Source of the DNA: Epiperipatus broadwayi | Taxonomy: Eukaryota > Onychophora > Udeonychophora > Euonychophora > Peripatidae | Reading direction: 5' to 3' | NCBI GenBank assembly: GCA_028023455.1 | Contig: JAQFVV010006208.1 | Location: 10,584,963-10,648,962, forward strand | DNA length: 64,000 nt | Part shown: piece after piece, positions 45,604-58,020 of the stretch | How positions within the stretch are numbered: position 1 is the stretch's first letter | Layout of the letters: each line of letters opens with the position of its first letter | Translations under genes and position numbers: made by a program | Notes under the pieces: model-generated | The model's input: only the letters and a program-made list of their open reading frames with translations | What the model was told of the DNA's origin: nothing | The model's database searches: none

Positions 45604-47641
45604 GAAAATGTATACCTATTATGTAAACTCACCTGGACATTAGTGTATTTAAAGTCTTCCTGGAAGATTTTAAAAGAACTTGCTAGAAAAAATGAAATCC
45701 AATCTGTAAAAATAAATAGTATTACTATCCAATTCTATGATGAAAACTGGATCTTCAGGGAAATGCCATATACACATATACACACACACATATATATATA
45801 TATTCATAGAAATCAATCAACACTTAGACAATCCCAATATCAATAACAAACAACAATCTCAATATGTTGTCAAGGCAACCTCCTTTTAATAAGAAAGGTG
45901 AAATACAAATATCATGTTTTCTTCAATATTAATACCAATTGGACTGACTGGCTGAAGTGCTACGATTGTAACTCTCCCCTCCCCTGTTTAAAATCAATGC
46001 TCAGCAAATTATTTAATTATCTAATAGAATGTAATCTTTTCTTGTATTAGCTTATTAACGTTATTCATAGAATTATATATTGGGTTAAATTATGAAGACA
46101 ATAGAAAGATAAGTATAGTAAAGAAATTTAAAGTAACTCAAAAAAAATAATATCTTCAGGAAGACATGGGAAAATAGAAGAAGATTGATTAAGATTCCTC
46201 AATAAAGGAAAAGAATATCAAATCCTGGACTTGACAATTATTTGTTATGTACATCTTAATCATATGTGTCACATAAATCTGGTAGACATATAACAACAGT
46301 ACTGTTTTTATTTCTTTTTGTTTGGTTTTGTAATTGAACTCAAGAATGTAAGGTGAGATTTTTAAAAACCTTTTGTAAATATATCTTTTTCATTATTTGT
46401 ATTTAAATTAATTAATTTTTATATACCTAAGTAAGACGATATATATTCTTTATTCTTACACATAAGCATAATATGAGTATAGATTTTTTATTATTGTTGT
46501 GTACATACATTTTTATTTTATTTTTATATATTTTATATGTCAGATGGTAGATAAATAATGGAAAGTTATTAAGGGTGAAAGATTTAGGCAATAATTTATC
46601 CATTGTCTAGTCAAGAAAATGCTTATTTATTTGTTATTTGTGATTTAAACTGCATTTATGCTTTTTTTTTTGTTTATTTTATTTATTAAATTATTCATTC
46701 CAATAAAATTTAGTGTTGGTGAATATCTTTTATCTTAATTTTATGTGATAATCTGAAATATATCTAAATACACTGCAGTATAAATTATAAATTTAGTATT
46801 TCTGATAATAACTAGCATTGTGGGTTACTGAAGGATGTTGAAGGGATTTGATTAGTCATATGATAATTGCTAGAATGTCCATTTTGATTCATGACATAAT
46901 AATTGGGGTGGTATAACATTCATTATAGCTGGGAATAACCCATCATCATCACAGTACTCATGAGCCAAATGCCAAGAAAGATGACATCGAGAGATACGAT
47001 TGGCTAGTCAAGTCAAAGTATATTATCTAATTATTTATAGTTGGAATAGTGTTACCAGTTACCCATTCTGTTGCAATATATAAGGTACAACATGTACTTT
47101 TCAATTTCCTAGACTATTTTTGGCACCTTTGGCAAGATTCAATTAAGATTGTGGCTTGTAATTCACCAGAAAATCACTCTTCCTCATTTTAAAGCATTCA
47201 AATTATTCTTAACAAATATAATTTTTATATATCTGAACTCTCTTCGTAATCTGTCTTTTATATATATTGTGGCTACCTTTTTCCATTTCAAAAATATAAA
47301 AGTATTATTAGTCTGTTATATAATCATCTAAATATTTAGTCCATCTCTCAGTTCCTCAAGCTCACTGATTCAAATTTATTTTTGAATTCTTTTTTTTTTT
47401 TCAGGGAGCTCTTCTTTTGTTGACAAGTTTGGAACTTTGACAATCTTGAGAAGAATTTGCTCTAACTTTACTGTCTGAATCTTTTTTGTATCAGATTTAG
47501 ATGCAGATAATTAGCACATCTATGATGCCTGCTCTCATTTTATAAAAATTTAAATTGTATCTATTGATTCAGATTTCTCTTTCGAAAAGACCCGTTTCAA
47601 CGTTACATTTTGAATTGAATTTAATAAACATCTGGAAAGAA
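45604..47641. other. AT-rich spacer
   Basis: No gene or repeat recognised. Confidence 0.45.
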
Positions 47642-47755
47642 AAAGTGCACTTTATTTTTTTTCTCTCTCATGTGTCATAGCATTAGTCGGGAAGCGAACC
47701 CGCTAACCCGGAACAACTGCTTGTAAAGCAGACATCACGAAAGTGCACTTTATTT
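47642..47755 (-). mobile_element. 5'-truncated tRNA-like SINE with 16-bp target-site duplication
   Basis: AAAGTGCACTTTATTT flanks the insertion at 47642-47657 and 47740-47755. Between them the minus strand holds CTGCTTTACAAGCAGTTG, GGGTTCGCTTCCCG, CTATGACACATG and an A-rich tail. The A-box half is missing, so this copy is 5' truncated. Confidence 0.85.
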
Positions 47756-47952
47756 ATCAGCATCAAATAATAGTAAAAAAAAACTATGTATTAATAGAGA
47801 CGTTCCTTTCATGTTTATACATTATTACTAAAGGGATGAATTACTATGTTTTTTTATTTATTAAAATAAAATTGATTTTTAAAGTTAATGTGCATGTGTT
47901 ATTGACAAATGTGTAAATTATTCATTTATATAAACCTTGTATTCTGTAATAC

Positions 47953-48034
47953 TAGTGCTTAGCATAGCTGCCTTTCAAGCAGCTGGCCCAGGTTCGCTTC
48001 CCGGTCAACACATTTGACATATGGAAAAAAAAAG
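47953..48034 (+). mobile_element. tRNA-like SINE, partial, plus strand
   Basis: Starts at the anticodon arm (GCTGCCTTTCAAGCAGC), then GGTTCGCTTCCCGG, then a diverged end (TTGACATATGG) and an A tail. The 5' quarter is missing. Confidence 0.75.
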
Positions 48035-49740
48035 AGTAACAAACTTTTTTTATACCGCTGTAATTTATAAATATATGCACTGGGGTGCTATTGTAAAAAA
48101 AAAAACTGTTAATAACTGCATATTTACTGAAGCTTAGTGCAATGGCCATAAATTAGAGCCTATAGTCACCAACATTGCTTGTATTAAGCGAAATGACACC
48201 AAGTAAAAATTTAAAGAGGCATAGCATATAGGCAACACCCCTAATGCCATGAATAGGAAGGAATCCTGCTGCCCTCTGGTCGAAGAAATAGGAAATATAG
48301 TTTACATACATTTATATAAACTCACTGCATATATATATATATATATGCACCCAGGTTCATTGCACTACTTCGGTTCATTGCACTACTTGCTATAATACGA
48401 AGAGGCCCTTTTATTCAAGTGAACGGAACAGTGGCTGCACGAACCTTTGGAATACTTTGGTTCCTTCAAATACAAAATAAATATCACAGTTACCTAAACT
48501 TAAGAGGCATAATTTGACATGGAATCAATCCTGATATAGGTCATTATAGGTATAGTAAGAAGCTATGCATTTCTATGCTAATTAGCAACACATTTGCCAC
48601 GCTAATTTAATATTTCCTAAATTAATTACACCAAATATTAGTTTCTATCAGTGTCACTACCACTGGTCAATTCATAAATAGTATATCTAGTCACACTACA
48701 AAGGCAATAATAGGAATCTGATTTAAAAATATTTGTATAGCTTAACTTATAATTAAGGAGAGTTACAGCAAATTTAGGTATTTATCAAGAGTTAAAATAT
48801 TACATATACTGAAATGGTTGTCTTCAAATCCCTCACCGTTTCACCAACCATCCTAATAACCCACTCGTCTGTGCTAGATTCAAACCTGTTTAATAAGTCT
48901 AAATTAAAATTTGTAAGCTAAAAATTGCAATCACGGCTATATAAACAGCATTATATACGAACATACGAAAGAACGCTATAATTGAATAGTATTGCCAGAG
49001 TTATAGCATATAATTTTATCGCGTAATATTTTTAAACTATTTTTAGTACGGTAATAATGTAGCGTCAATTTGATAATTCATTACTTAAATTCGTATGTGG
49101 GAATATAATCCACCTATATTGAATATATATAGCATAGTGGCGTGATTAAAATATTTATTAAATTTTAAGTTTCATTTTTATTATAAACCAATTTAATGTA
49201 AAAAACACATTGAAAGGGTGATTGATTGAAAATGCGCTGACAAGTTTCTTTTTAAAAAGAAAAAAGATTTTTTTTTCTAAAAATAAAAGTATTTTCATAG
49301 AATTAAAAGTTTAGTAAAGTTTTTGCTGTAAACAATTGTATCAGTATATGCCACACCTGCCTTAGGTTTCTAAAAAGAAAAGCCAATTTTAAAATAATCT
49401 AGCTAATTGATTCTAAATTATTTTGGAGACCTCGCTAATTAAAAATATGTTTACAGCAAAGATTTTACACATAAATTATAAAATCAGAACAAAATTCCTG
49501 ACTAATTAAAAATAAAATCTAATATCGGATTAAACTGATTAAAATTCGATTTAATTAAAAATTTGATAATCAGAGAAAAGTTATAACACCTAAAAGGAAT
49601 GTCAGCATGTTTGAAATCAACCACTAATTTCCTAAGCAAATTAAAAATTTTGTAATCTTGATGGAGATGAAATTCCAAGGTGTGTGGGCTGATAAGAGGA
49701 TTTTTTTTTAAAAAGGCCATGTAAAGTGGAGGAGCCATCT
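48035..49740. other. AT-rich spacer with a small tandem duplication
   Basis: 48354-48388 is an 18-bp tandem duplication (GGTTCATTGCACTACTT twice), preceded by a TA run. No gene recognised. Confidence 0.5.
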
Positions 49741-51300
49741 TAGTTCTTTACTTCTTTGAAACCTTGACAGCTTTGAATTTTTGAAATCTTTACAGCTTGA
49801 ATGCTACATCTGTGAATTTTTGCCTTCTTTGATCATCTTTAAGCTTTTGAATCCAGCGTGTACCCTGAACCAAAAGCAACCGTGAACATTTTGACATCCA
49901 GTTAAGTCAATAATTTTTATATCTGTTCGAGAGAAAATGTCGGGCTAAAACAGGCAGCCTTGGCTAAGCTCCAGAGTGAAGGCGGTGGGCCTTTACTTCC
50001 ATCCAAAAACCACCATCACCAGTATGCCGCCATAACATCTCCGCTCTAACCGTGGGAAGAAAATGATGCTGCAAGCCGCTACAAAGACTCCCGTAACTCC
50101 AGCTCAAGTACTACAAGATGACCGGTAACATCACCATTTCTAACTGCAGTTCAATATATTCATTTTTCTTTAAGTCTAGACTTATAAAATTTATTTTAAT
50201 TCTAAAATCTTGAATTCAAGTAAATTGCTAAATGTAAAATTTTATTCTTAAATTTCATTATTTTTTTATAGAATTCTGACCTACTTTCTAATGTTTCCTA
50301 ACTAAATGATTTTAATAATTTTATTTTCAATTTTCTCACTGCAGTTGTGACTATGGTTTCTTTATTTTTTTTTTATTTTAAAATATAAATTATATGCTAA
50401 TGCCTCGAAACAGCGAGCATTCAATATTAATAATAAAGAGAAGAGAGAATGACCCCTCTTCATTTGATAATTATTTATCATAGCTTAATGCACGCTGTTT
50501 CGAAACCCTCTTAAATAACTGTCAAGAATGGGCTATGTGCTGATTATTATTTTGACCTTGATTATTTATATTATTTGTTGGCAATTTTAAAATGGGAATC
50601 TTGTTTTAACCCAAAGTAAATTTCAATTTAATTTTCACTAAGCAATATCCAAGCCTTGAATAAGTATATTTGTTATTTATTTCATTTTGTAAAAGCCCTC
50701 CAAATATACTTTTTCCCCCTTTTTTTTTATTAATTGCGTAATCAAATGTGTTATTTGAGATTGAAACTAGAAAGCAAAGAATATTTAAAAGTACGCCCAC
50801 GTATAGCATATGATTATTAAAATGCTATATTAGAGTTGGCGCTAATGATTACACTGATTATCTATCATTCTCATGGCTAAATATTAAATTATTTCAATTC
50901 TTTTGCTTGGCGGATGTGATAATTTTATTATACGTTTAAATTTTCTCGTTATGTTGCATTTTCTTTAAGATGGGACTCGGAACGGCCATCCCTCTTACAC
51001 TCCTTGGGTTGCACACGAATAAGACCTGACGTCAAATTCCAGGCAATAGTGTTAGCTACCCCAACCCTCTTTAGCAGCATGGCGATCGGTCATAGGGCTC
51101 CGGTGTTGATCACAAAACCCTAAATATTAATCCATCCACAGGGCAACATTTATTATAACTGTTTACCAGCGCTATAGTGCATTGGTTCTTGGTTGCCAAC
51201 TCTTCCTCCCTTAAATTAAGTTTCAGCCATTGTCTGACATAGTCAAGAGCTAGTTTCGGTCTCATGTACAATAGTTTGAAATAATAATGTTATGGATAAA
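49741..51300. other. Less AT-rich islands, content unknown
   Basis: 49930-50130 and 50970-51240 have a clearly higher GC content than the surroundings, with no long open frame on either strand. A perfect-looking donor (ACCGGTAACA) sits at 50124. 50406-50423 and 50480-50497 form a 16-18-bp inverted repeat around CGAAACAGCG. They could be non-coding exons or unrecognised transposon pieces. Confidence 0.35.
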
Positions 51301-53536
51301 TTTGACTTTAAATGTTTCACATACATGTGAAAACAATTTAAAGATCTGATTACTTAGCTGAAAACCATGAAATAAGAGGGATTAGCATAATCTGCCCCAT
51401 AGCTACAATGCAGTGACTGATCAATAAGATAATAAAGCAAACGATGAAAACAATATTTAATTTCATCAAATAGCATAACAAATGTAAAATAAGTTTAATT
51501 GTAAGGAGAGAATGTTAAAGCGCTCTCCAAAAATGTTAGATGCTACGCGCATTTTAATTGTAAAATGCAAGAATGATATATATAAAAATCGTCAAATTTA
51601 ATCTGCAAAAATAAACATACAATTTAATAAATTACTCTGCTCTCGATCTTATTTATTTCAATCCAATTCAAAATTCTTTATATTATATATGTGATTTCCT
51701 ATGCATTAATTAGTTTTAAATATATATAGTTGATAAATTCCATTTTTTTTTGTTATGAGTCTCATTGCTTCTTCCTGACCTATGTCGGCTCGCGGTTAAA
51801 ATAATATCTATATGTATCTTCAAGGTGGTCATCCGTAGGGTCGTGAGTCTTGGAGCACAGGTGAAGGAGTTGAAGTGCGGTCAGTCTCGAGATCTAACCA
51901 TCTCATACTGGTCGGCTTGGTATCTTTGCTTGGACTCTGGATTCCATTGCACGAAGGTGCTAGCTTGACCGGTACAATACATTGTGTATAATTGCTCATG
52001 CCTAATACTAAGCAAATATTGATTTTAAAATAACTTATTTAGTACGTTACAAATAGCTGGTTTACTCTAGTGAAATAATAGTTTGATTTCAGAAGGGAAT
52101 TTTGCCTATATTTCTCTATATTATAATACCTCCATAATGGAAAAGTGCCTAATTGCCTCTCCAATAATTATTAAACCCCACAAAACTCCATTCTGATGAA
52201 CATAGCACAAATTAATAAACATGAATTTAAAACTAAATATAGATGGCATAAGAACAAATTGCAGAAATCGATAAAGTGATAATTTAGAAAAATGAATAAG
52301 AATTTATGTTTAACTGGTTTTATAGAACTTAAATATTTATGATCAAGCAAGAAATTTAAGAGTGCTTTAAGTTTTAAAGTAAGTTTAACATAAATGGTTT
52401 AATGTAACATTTAAATAACATAATGATATACGAGTCTTAATTAGTTATCTAGCTTTAATTTGGAGTTTGTTTAGTTAATGAAATTAGCATATTCTGCAGA
52501 ATGATTTACTGGCAATACTTGGTAGTAAGTCTTTCAAGGCATTCTTTACTGGGCATCTTCTTTCCATTAAATCGGGATGTGGCTTTTCTCCATTTAAGTC
52601 AGAATGTAGCTTTTCTCCATTTTTTCAGGTTATGGATTCTCCATTACTTTAGATATGGCTTCTCCATCACTGGGCTAGGGCAGAGGTTGATCTTCCCTTC
52701 TCTTCAGTAGAACAGTTTCCATGGGAGATAAGCAGACAGTCTATCATCCCACCAGCCAATAGTTCTCATCTTAACAGCTTTCAATAACTGCTTGGTCTGA
52801 ATTCAGCTTGGCCAAAAGTAATGCAGGAACAGCTTTCTAGTTAATGTTCACTTGTCTGGTAAAAATATGTGTCTCACCTTTTTTAACGGCCACTACAGGC
52901 TTTTTTATATCATATTTTTGTCAGTATTCCCTCCCCCTTTTACTTTCTCAACATCACTTGTTTACTTACTTCAAATTTTTGCCTTTAACTAAATTTCTAT
53001 CTTTTAAATATTACCCACAAATAAATATGGAGTTAAAGGCTCTTTTTCCTTGGGTTTCCCAATTGCATTTAGTATAAATTTATGCCTGACTGGACTTTCT
53101 AATTTGTTTTTGCCTATAATTTTAAATGAGGTCAATTTTAAGCTAAATATTATTTTTAGAGGAAATGTTAAAACTCGTAAACAACTTACAGCCTGTGTAA
53201 GTTTAAACAAACAATAGAACTCAAAAATTATTTTAAATGAATATTAAAACATAACTTTTTAAATTAATAATTTTATAAATTTATACTTATAATTTTGTTA
53301 TATACATGGGTCTCATTTTATGCTGATTATTTTAATGCGATTTTGAAGTTATGCAATTCATGTTTCTTCTTAATATCTTTCATATTTCACTATATTTATT
53401 AGATATCAAGAAATTTAAATTATTAATAACTTATTTTGACTTTAAATACTTTTTTTTTTTAAAAAAATATAACGTTATATTAGCAGCTAACATGAATATT
53501 GCCTGAAGCTGTATTTAGAATCTTAGCTTCTATGTA
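51301..53536. other. AT-rich spacer with an imperfect repeat
   Basis: 52560-52680 contains three imperfect copies of a GATGTGGCTTTTCTCCATTT-like unit. The GC-richer stretch 51760-51970 has a 67-codon open frame of no known family. Confidence 0.4.
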
Positions 53537-53597
<61 letters not shown>

Positions 53598-53598
53598 G
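53537..53598 (+). repeat. AAT microsatellite
   Basis: About 20 uninterrupted AAT units. Confidence 0.95.
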
Positions 53599-55296
53599 AT
53601 TTATACTTACATATAAAAATATTGCAATAAATATTCAAAAATTTTAAACTTTTAAAATGTATTTTGTTAGCTATAACAGAAATAAATAATCTTTTAGATT
53701 TTTAAAATAAAAAACAAAGATTTTATAAACTGAAAATGATCTTTCTAATGATAATGTATAATCTTTTTGTTTTAATTGCGATCTCATTTTTTTAATATAG
53801 AAACATAAAACCATTAACACAACACAAGACTGAAAGTGGCGCTAGTTGTACATCACATCATGAATCTGATTTCTTACCAGTTTACAAATGAACGCATATT
53901 GTCAAATAGTCGTAATGATTAAAGTATGTATGAAAAATGTAAAATTAAATAGTATAGTTAATAAAAAAAGTAAAAAAAGTTTGTCTTGTATTAATTTTTT
54001 TCAAATATTTGAAATTTTTTTATTAGTCATACTTTATTTGCTTATTTTTTTAATGCGAATTTTAAAGTAATTTTTCCTTGTTGCTTTGCTTTTATGCAAA
54101 CTCTGAAAATTACAGAATCTATCCTCCGTTTTTCAAGGTAAGTTAAGTCTATTTTCGTGCAATTTTTTATAATGTGCATTTTCTGCGGAACCTATCTACC
54201 ACATGAGATCCAGGTGTATATATAAATTATAATTACCCACTGCTATGTTTACTTCAGTTTTAACAAATGCCAGGGTGTATGTGTATATATGCTACCCATG
54301 CCTACTTCTGTATATTATAATGTACAAGGCGATTATACATGCACTCAGCAATATTACAAGCACACTTGAATTTTTAAATTAAAGAAATACATACAATCTG
54401 AGTAAAACATAGCATTAAATAAATACACTATTATAGAATATAATAGATGAAACAGACAGGTCAATAGATCTGTTTCAATATATATAGTCATAATTGATAC
54501 TCTGTTCACAGTTTTTCATACTCTGCATTAGATAATCACATTAATCTATATATAAAAATAATTATAAATTTTTATATATGTGTTTACTGAATAAAAATGA
54601 ATATTAAATTTAAATATATATCAATTTAGGAAAGATTAAGACAATAATATATAATTGATCTCTTGAAAAATCTATATTCTACACATTTATCTGATTTCAT
54701 TATAATATTCAATTTTATCAAACAGTTTAGAGATGAAGATATAACTTTGATATCTGATTATGTTCAGACGTATAAGTAATATTACAGTTAAAACATTCCA
54801 TTTATCTAGTATACATTTGTTCTCAAAAAGAAGGCTATGAAAGAGATCAGCAGAGAACATATTTTGATTGTATTTCTGTTAGGAAAAATTGAATATATAA
54901 TAAAAGAAATAAAGTGGATGAGAGAAAAAAAATATTTAAAAATTTAATTAAATATTAAAATAAACTTAAATTTAAAGCCTGAATTACTTATTAAAGAGAT
55001 GAGAGAAAGTCATCTTATGAATAGAAAATGTTCATTTTAATATCAAATCAGTAATATTAGAAGATATCTAATAAAGATTGATTTTTTTTCCTCACAACAT
55101 TAAAATTTCTTATTAATGATACATATTATTTATATTTTAATTTCACAAGGTAAGTTTTTTTAATATTATTCCTCAATTGTTTTTTAAATAATTAAATTAT
55201 TGCTTAAAATAAAATTTTAAGACTATTGAATTATTTTATACAATAAAAAAATATTTGAAAACCAAGCACTCTTCACAAACCTGGGAGCTTTAATTG
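53599..55296. other. AT-rich spacer
   Basis: No gene or repeat recognised. Confidence 0.5.
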
Positions 55297-55397
55297 TAAG
55301 TATAAGGGATTTGAACTCAGATTTTCAAGCACCCTCCAACTTTCCACATGATCTCATACAACTGATATACATGACCACACACATGTAGAAAAGATAA

Positions 55398-55456
55398 ATA
55401 ATCACCAATATATGTATTTCGTACTAAACCAGCACTCATCAGTTGGTCCAGATTAT
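55398..55456 (-). ncRNA. Type-I hammerhead ribozyme, complete core (left arm)
   Basis: Minus strand: outer stem I ATAATC/GATTAT, inner stem I CCAA/TTGG and the core CTGATGA (complement of 55436-55442). Stem II is GTGCT/AGTAC with one G-U pair and loop GGTTT, then GAAA. Stem III is a minimal ATA/TAT hairpin, and the cleavage nucleotide is A opposite 55409. An asymmetric internal loop in stem I could make the usual tertiary contact with loop II. Confidence 0.82.
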
Positions 55457-55743
55457 CATCTCCCACACATATATATATAATCAGTGCTCAGTTTATATTA
55501 AGATAGCAAATCTTCATACTTTAATGGATAGACTTCAATACACGCCAACTTCCAACTTTTCAGCCATACGTAACATAATATTAGCATCAGCATGGGATTT
55601 GATTTTTCATCATCAGATTTTCGATGATATGGATGGCTGAAAAGTTGGAGGTTGGAGTGGATTGAAGCCTTCCCATTAAAGTATGAAGATTTGCTATCTT
55701 AATATAAACTGAGCACTGATTATATATATGTGTGTGGGAGATG

Positions 55744-55802
55744 ATAATCTGGCCCAACTGATGAGTGCTGGCTTAGCACGAAATACGTATATTGGTGATT
55801 AT
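55744..55802 (+). ncRNA. Type-I hammerhead ribozyme, complete core (right arm)
   Basis: Outer stem I is ATAATC (55744-55749) with GATTAT (55797-55802). Inner stem I is CCAA (55754-55757) with TTGG (55792-55795), separated by the internal loop TGGC opposite T. The core CTGATGA is at 55758-55764. Stem II is GTGCT/AGCAC (55765-55769, 55775-55779) with loop GGCTT. GAA is at 55780-55782. Stem III is ATA/TAT (55783-55785, 55788-55790), very short as in minimal animal hammerheads. Cleavage is predicted after A55791 (triplet AUA). Every invariant position is present. Confidence 0.87.
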
Positions 55803-55892
55803 TTATCTTTTCTACATGTGTGTGGTCATGTGTATCAGTTGTATGAGATAGTGTGGATACTTGAAAATCTGAATTCAAATCCATTATACTTA

Positions 55893-56363
55893 GAATAAAA
55901 AAATTAAACATCAGAAGACATTAAAACTTTTTCATACTGTTTACAAGAAGAATAGAAAATTCTGCAGGCAAATTGAAGATTTTATGAATTATTTTCCTAA
56001 TGATCATACGAATAATATTTCTCCAAAATGACTTGATATTTCAGATTGCTTTGAAATCAAAGGGGTTAAAAATACCAGTTGGAGATCTTTTAATTCTTCA
56101 TAGTGTTAGCAATTTTTGACTTACATTGTATGTGTTAAAGATTTGCATATATGAAAGATGTGAACCTTCTGAGTTATCCATACTATCCAAATAATGGAAT
56201 ATCAGATGTGGATCAAACATCAGTACTATAACAATATCAACAATCAAATACATACTTGAAATAATCATATACATTATACTTATAACAAATAATAAAAACC
56301 ATATACAACAGCTTATATATATATATATATATATATATACAACAGCTTATATATATATATATA
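55893..56363. other. AT-rich spacer with TA runs
   Basis: Two TA dinucleotide runs (56312-56339, 56347-56363), each preceded by CAACAGCTTATA, abut the next element. No gene. Confidence 0.6.
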
Positions 56364-56734
56364 TTGTAACAGAATGGGTTCGAACCAGTCACAAATAAAG
56401 TATTTAATTGGTAGTCATATATATATATGTAAAAATATATCTAATATTTAATTTTGTTTTTATGTGGTGGTGGTTATAAATACATAAACATGGGGGGAAG
56501 GGACTCTGTCCTTTTTAATAATATATATATGTGTGTGATAAATGCGTGTATAACTAAATTAAGGAGTGGAAAGAGAGAAACGAGATTTTTTTTTTGTTTC
56601 ATGTTGAAAAACTAGAGTTTTCCTACAGAACGGGATTTTATTGTTCTGCTATTTAAAACAGAAATGATGGCACGAGTTATCACACTTCTACGGATCTGGT
56701 TATTCCACCTTGAAAATCGGAAGTGAGGTAAAAA

Positions 56735-56768
56735 GAAGCTTCTAGAAACAATGGAGGGGGCTATAAAA
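56735..56768 (+). promoter_or_regulatory. Heat-shock-element-like site plus TATA box
   Basis: GAAGCTTCTAGAA at 56735-56747 is a three-unit heat shock element (GAA-TTC-GAA with 2-base spacers). Fifteen bases downstream comes a good TATA box, CTATAAAAG, at 56761-56769 in a GC-richer context. Position and spacing fit a Pol II promoter inside the TGTAACAG element. Function is inferred from sequence only. Confidence 0.4.
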
Positions 56769-58020
56769 GTGAGCCACCCACAATGCATAGGATCTTTTTC
56801 CGGCAGAGCTACAATAGTAAACAACTCAAGGAGTGAATATTTAAAACTATATAATGGTAGTTTCAACAGACATTTCGGGGTAAGAAAAGTGCATCGGATT
56901 CAAGCCCCTGATCCCAACTTACTGCAGCTGCCTCCATAAAACCAGGATACCTCGAATAACACATAATTCTAGCGTGGAATCAAATAAACCTCATCAGCCA
57001 ATGGACATAGAAAAATCTAAGATCGCTACCTTGAATGGCCTAATTACCTGAGGAACGGAATTATAGAACAATAAATAAAATAAATAAAAATTGCTTCTGC
57101 TACTTCCCGGGAAAGCAGGTAAAGAACTCTTATTATTAATCTGTTAAAAATCTTCTTTATAAAAAAAGAAATTTTTGCGTTTTTATAATCAGTGAAAGGT
57201 GACTTGTGAAATAACTTTATGATAATTATTTAAAGTGTCGCTCTATCATGGACGTGTGAAAGCAACAAGGGTTAAAAGTCACATGATACAAACTTTCATA
57301 GTATCGATTTTCGCTGCTTAAGATATGTTGTGAGATCTATGAGAGAATGACGTATGATTGCGATAAAAAAAGCGAAAAATGACAGAGTGCTAAATATTAT
57401 TATTATTTTTTTTTTATTCAATAAACATATATCAAGAAAGTAAAGTACTGACTCAGTTTGATTGTTTATAAAATCATTGTATTTGGTTTAGGATTGTTTA
57501 GATATTTTTAGACTTAAAAATAGAAATAAAAGTGAACTCTTTACCCCATTCATAGTTACTTACGGCTATGACGTCACCTGACCATGAGACTGAGCTAGCT
57601 GGTGGTCAGAACCTTTCTCACATTCCGTAAATAGTATTCTTGTTGGTGATATATCTACTTTGTGTAATACTTATATCCGTATAAGTTTGGCGCTTGGTGT
57701 CCTTGGACAACCATAAATATGCGTTGTATCACAGTTGCGAGAATGACCACAAGTTTAAATAATAATATCTTTTAGGTCGAATTAATTAATTAAATATTAA
57801 TAAGCCTCATACATATTTGATAGTACATACGTGTCTAGTGAGAGGTAAACACGGGTTTTGTTATAATATATATATTGAACCGGATTGATTTCCGATTCAA
57901 TGGTTTTATTACTAAAATTAATAAAGGAAAAACAACTTCATTTTCATTAAATGTCTAATGCTAAAATTTTTATTATTATTTAAAACACATACACATTTAT
58001 ATTTAAAGTAGATCATTTAA

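Larger units (their letters stand above)
55297..55892. mobile_element. Palindromic hammerhead-bearing element, best copy
   Basis: The arms (55297-55567 and 55633-55892) are reverse complements, estimated at over 90 percent, with a 65-base loop. Each arm, reading outward from the loop, contains AAAGTTGGARGTTGG, CATTAAAGTATGAAGATTTG, TATATATGTGTG, a complete hammerhead ribozyme, TTATCTTTTCTACATGTGTG, and an end TCTGARTTCAAATCC that resembles a tRNA B box. No protein is encoded. The layout (ribozyme plus Pol III-like box) recalls SINE-like hammerhead elements known from other animals, here as an inverted dimer. Confidence 0.88.

Noticed and set aside
52196-52215. CTGATGA motif
   Set aside because: No stem II or GAAA follows.
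56751-56939. 62-codon frame after the TATA box
   Set aside because: It starts before the TATA box, has no recognisable family, and overlaps an equally long frame on the other strand.
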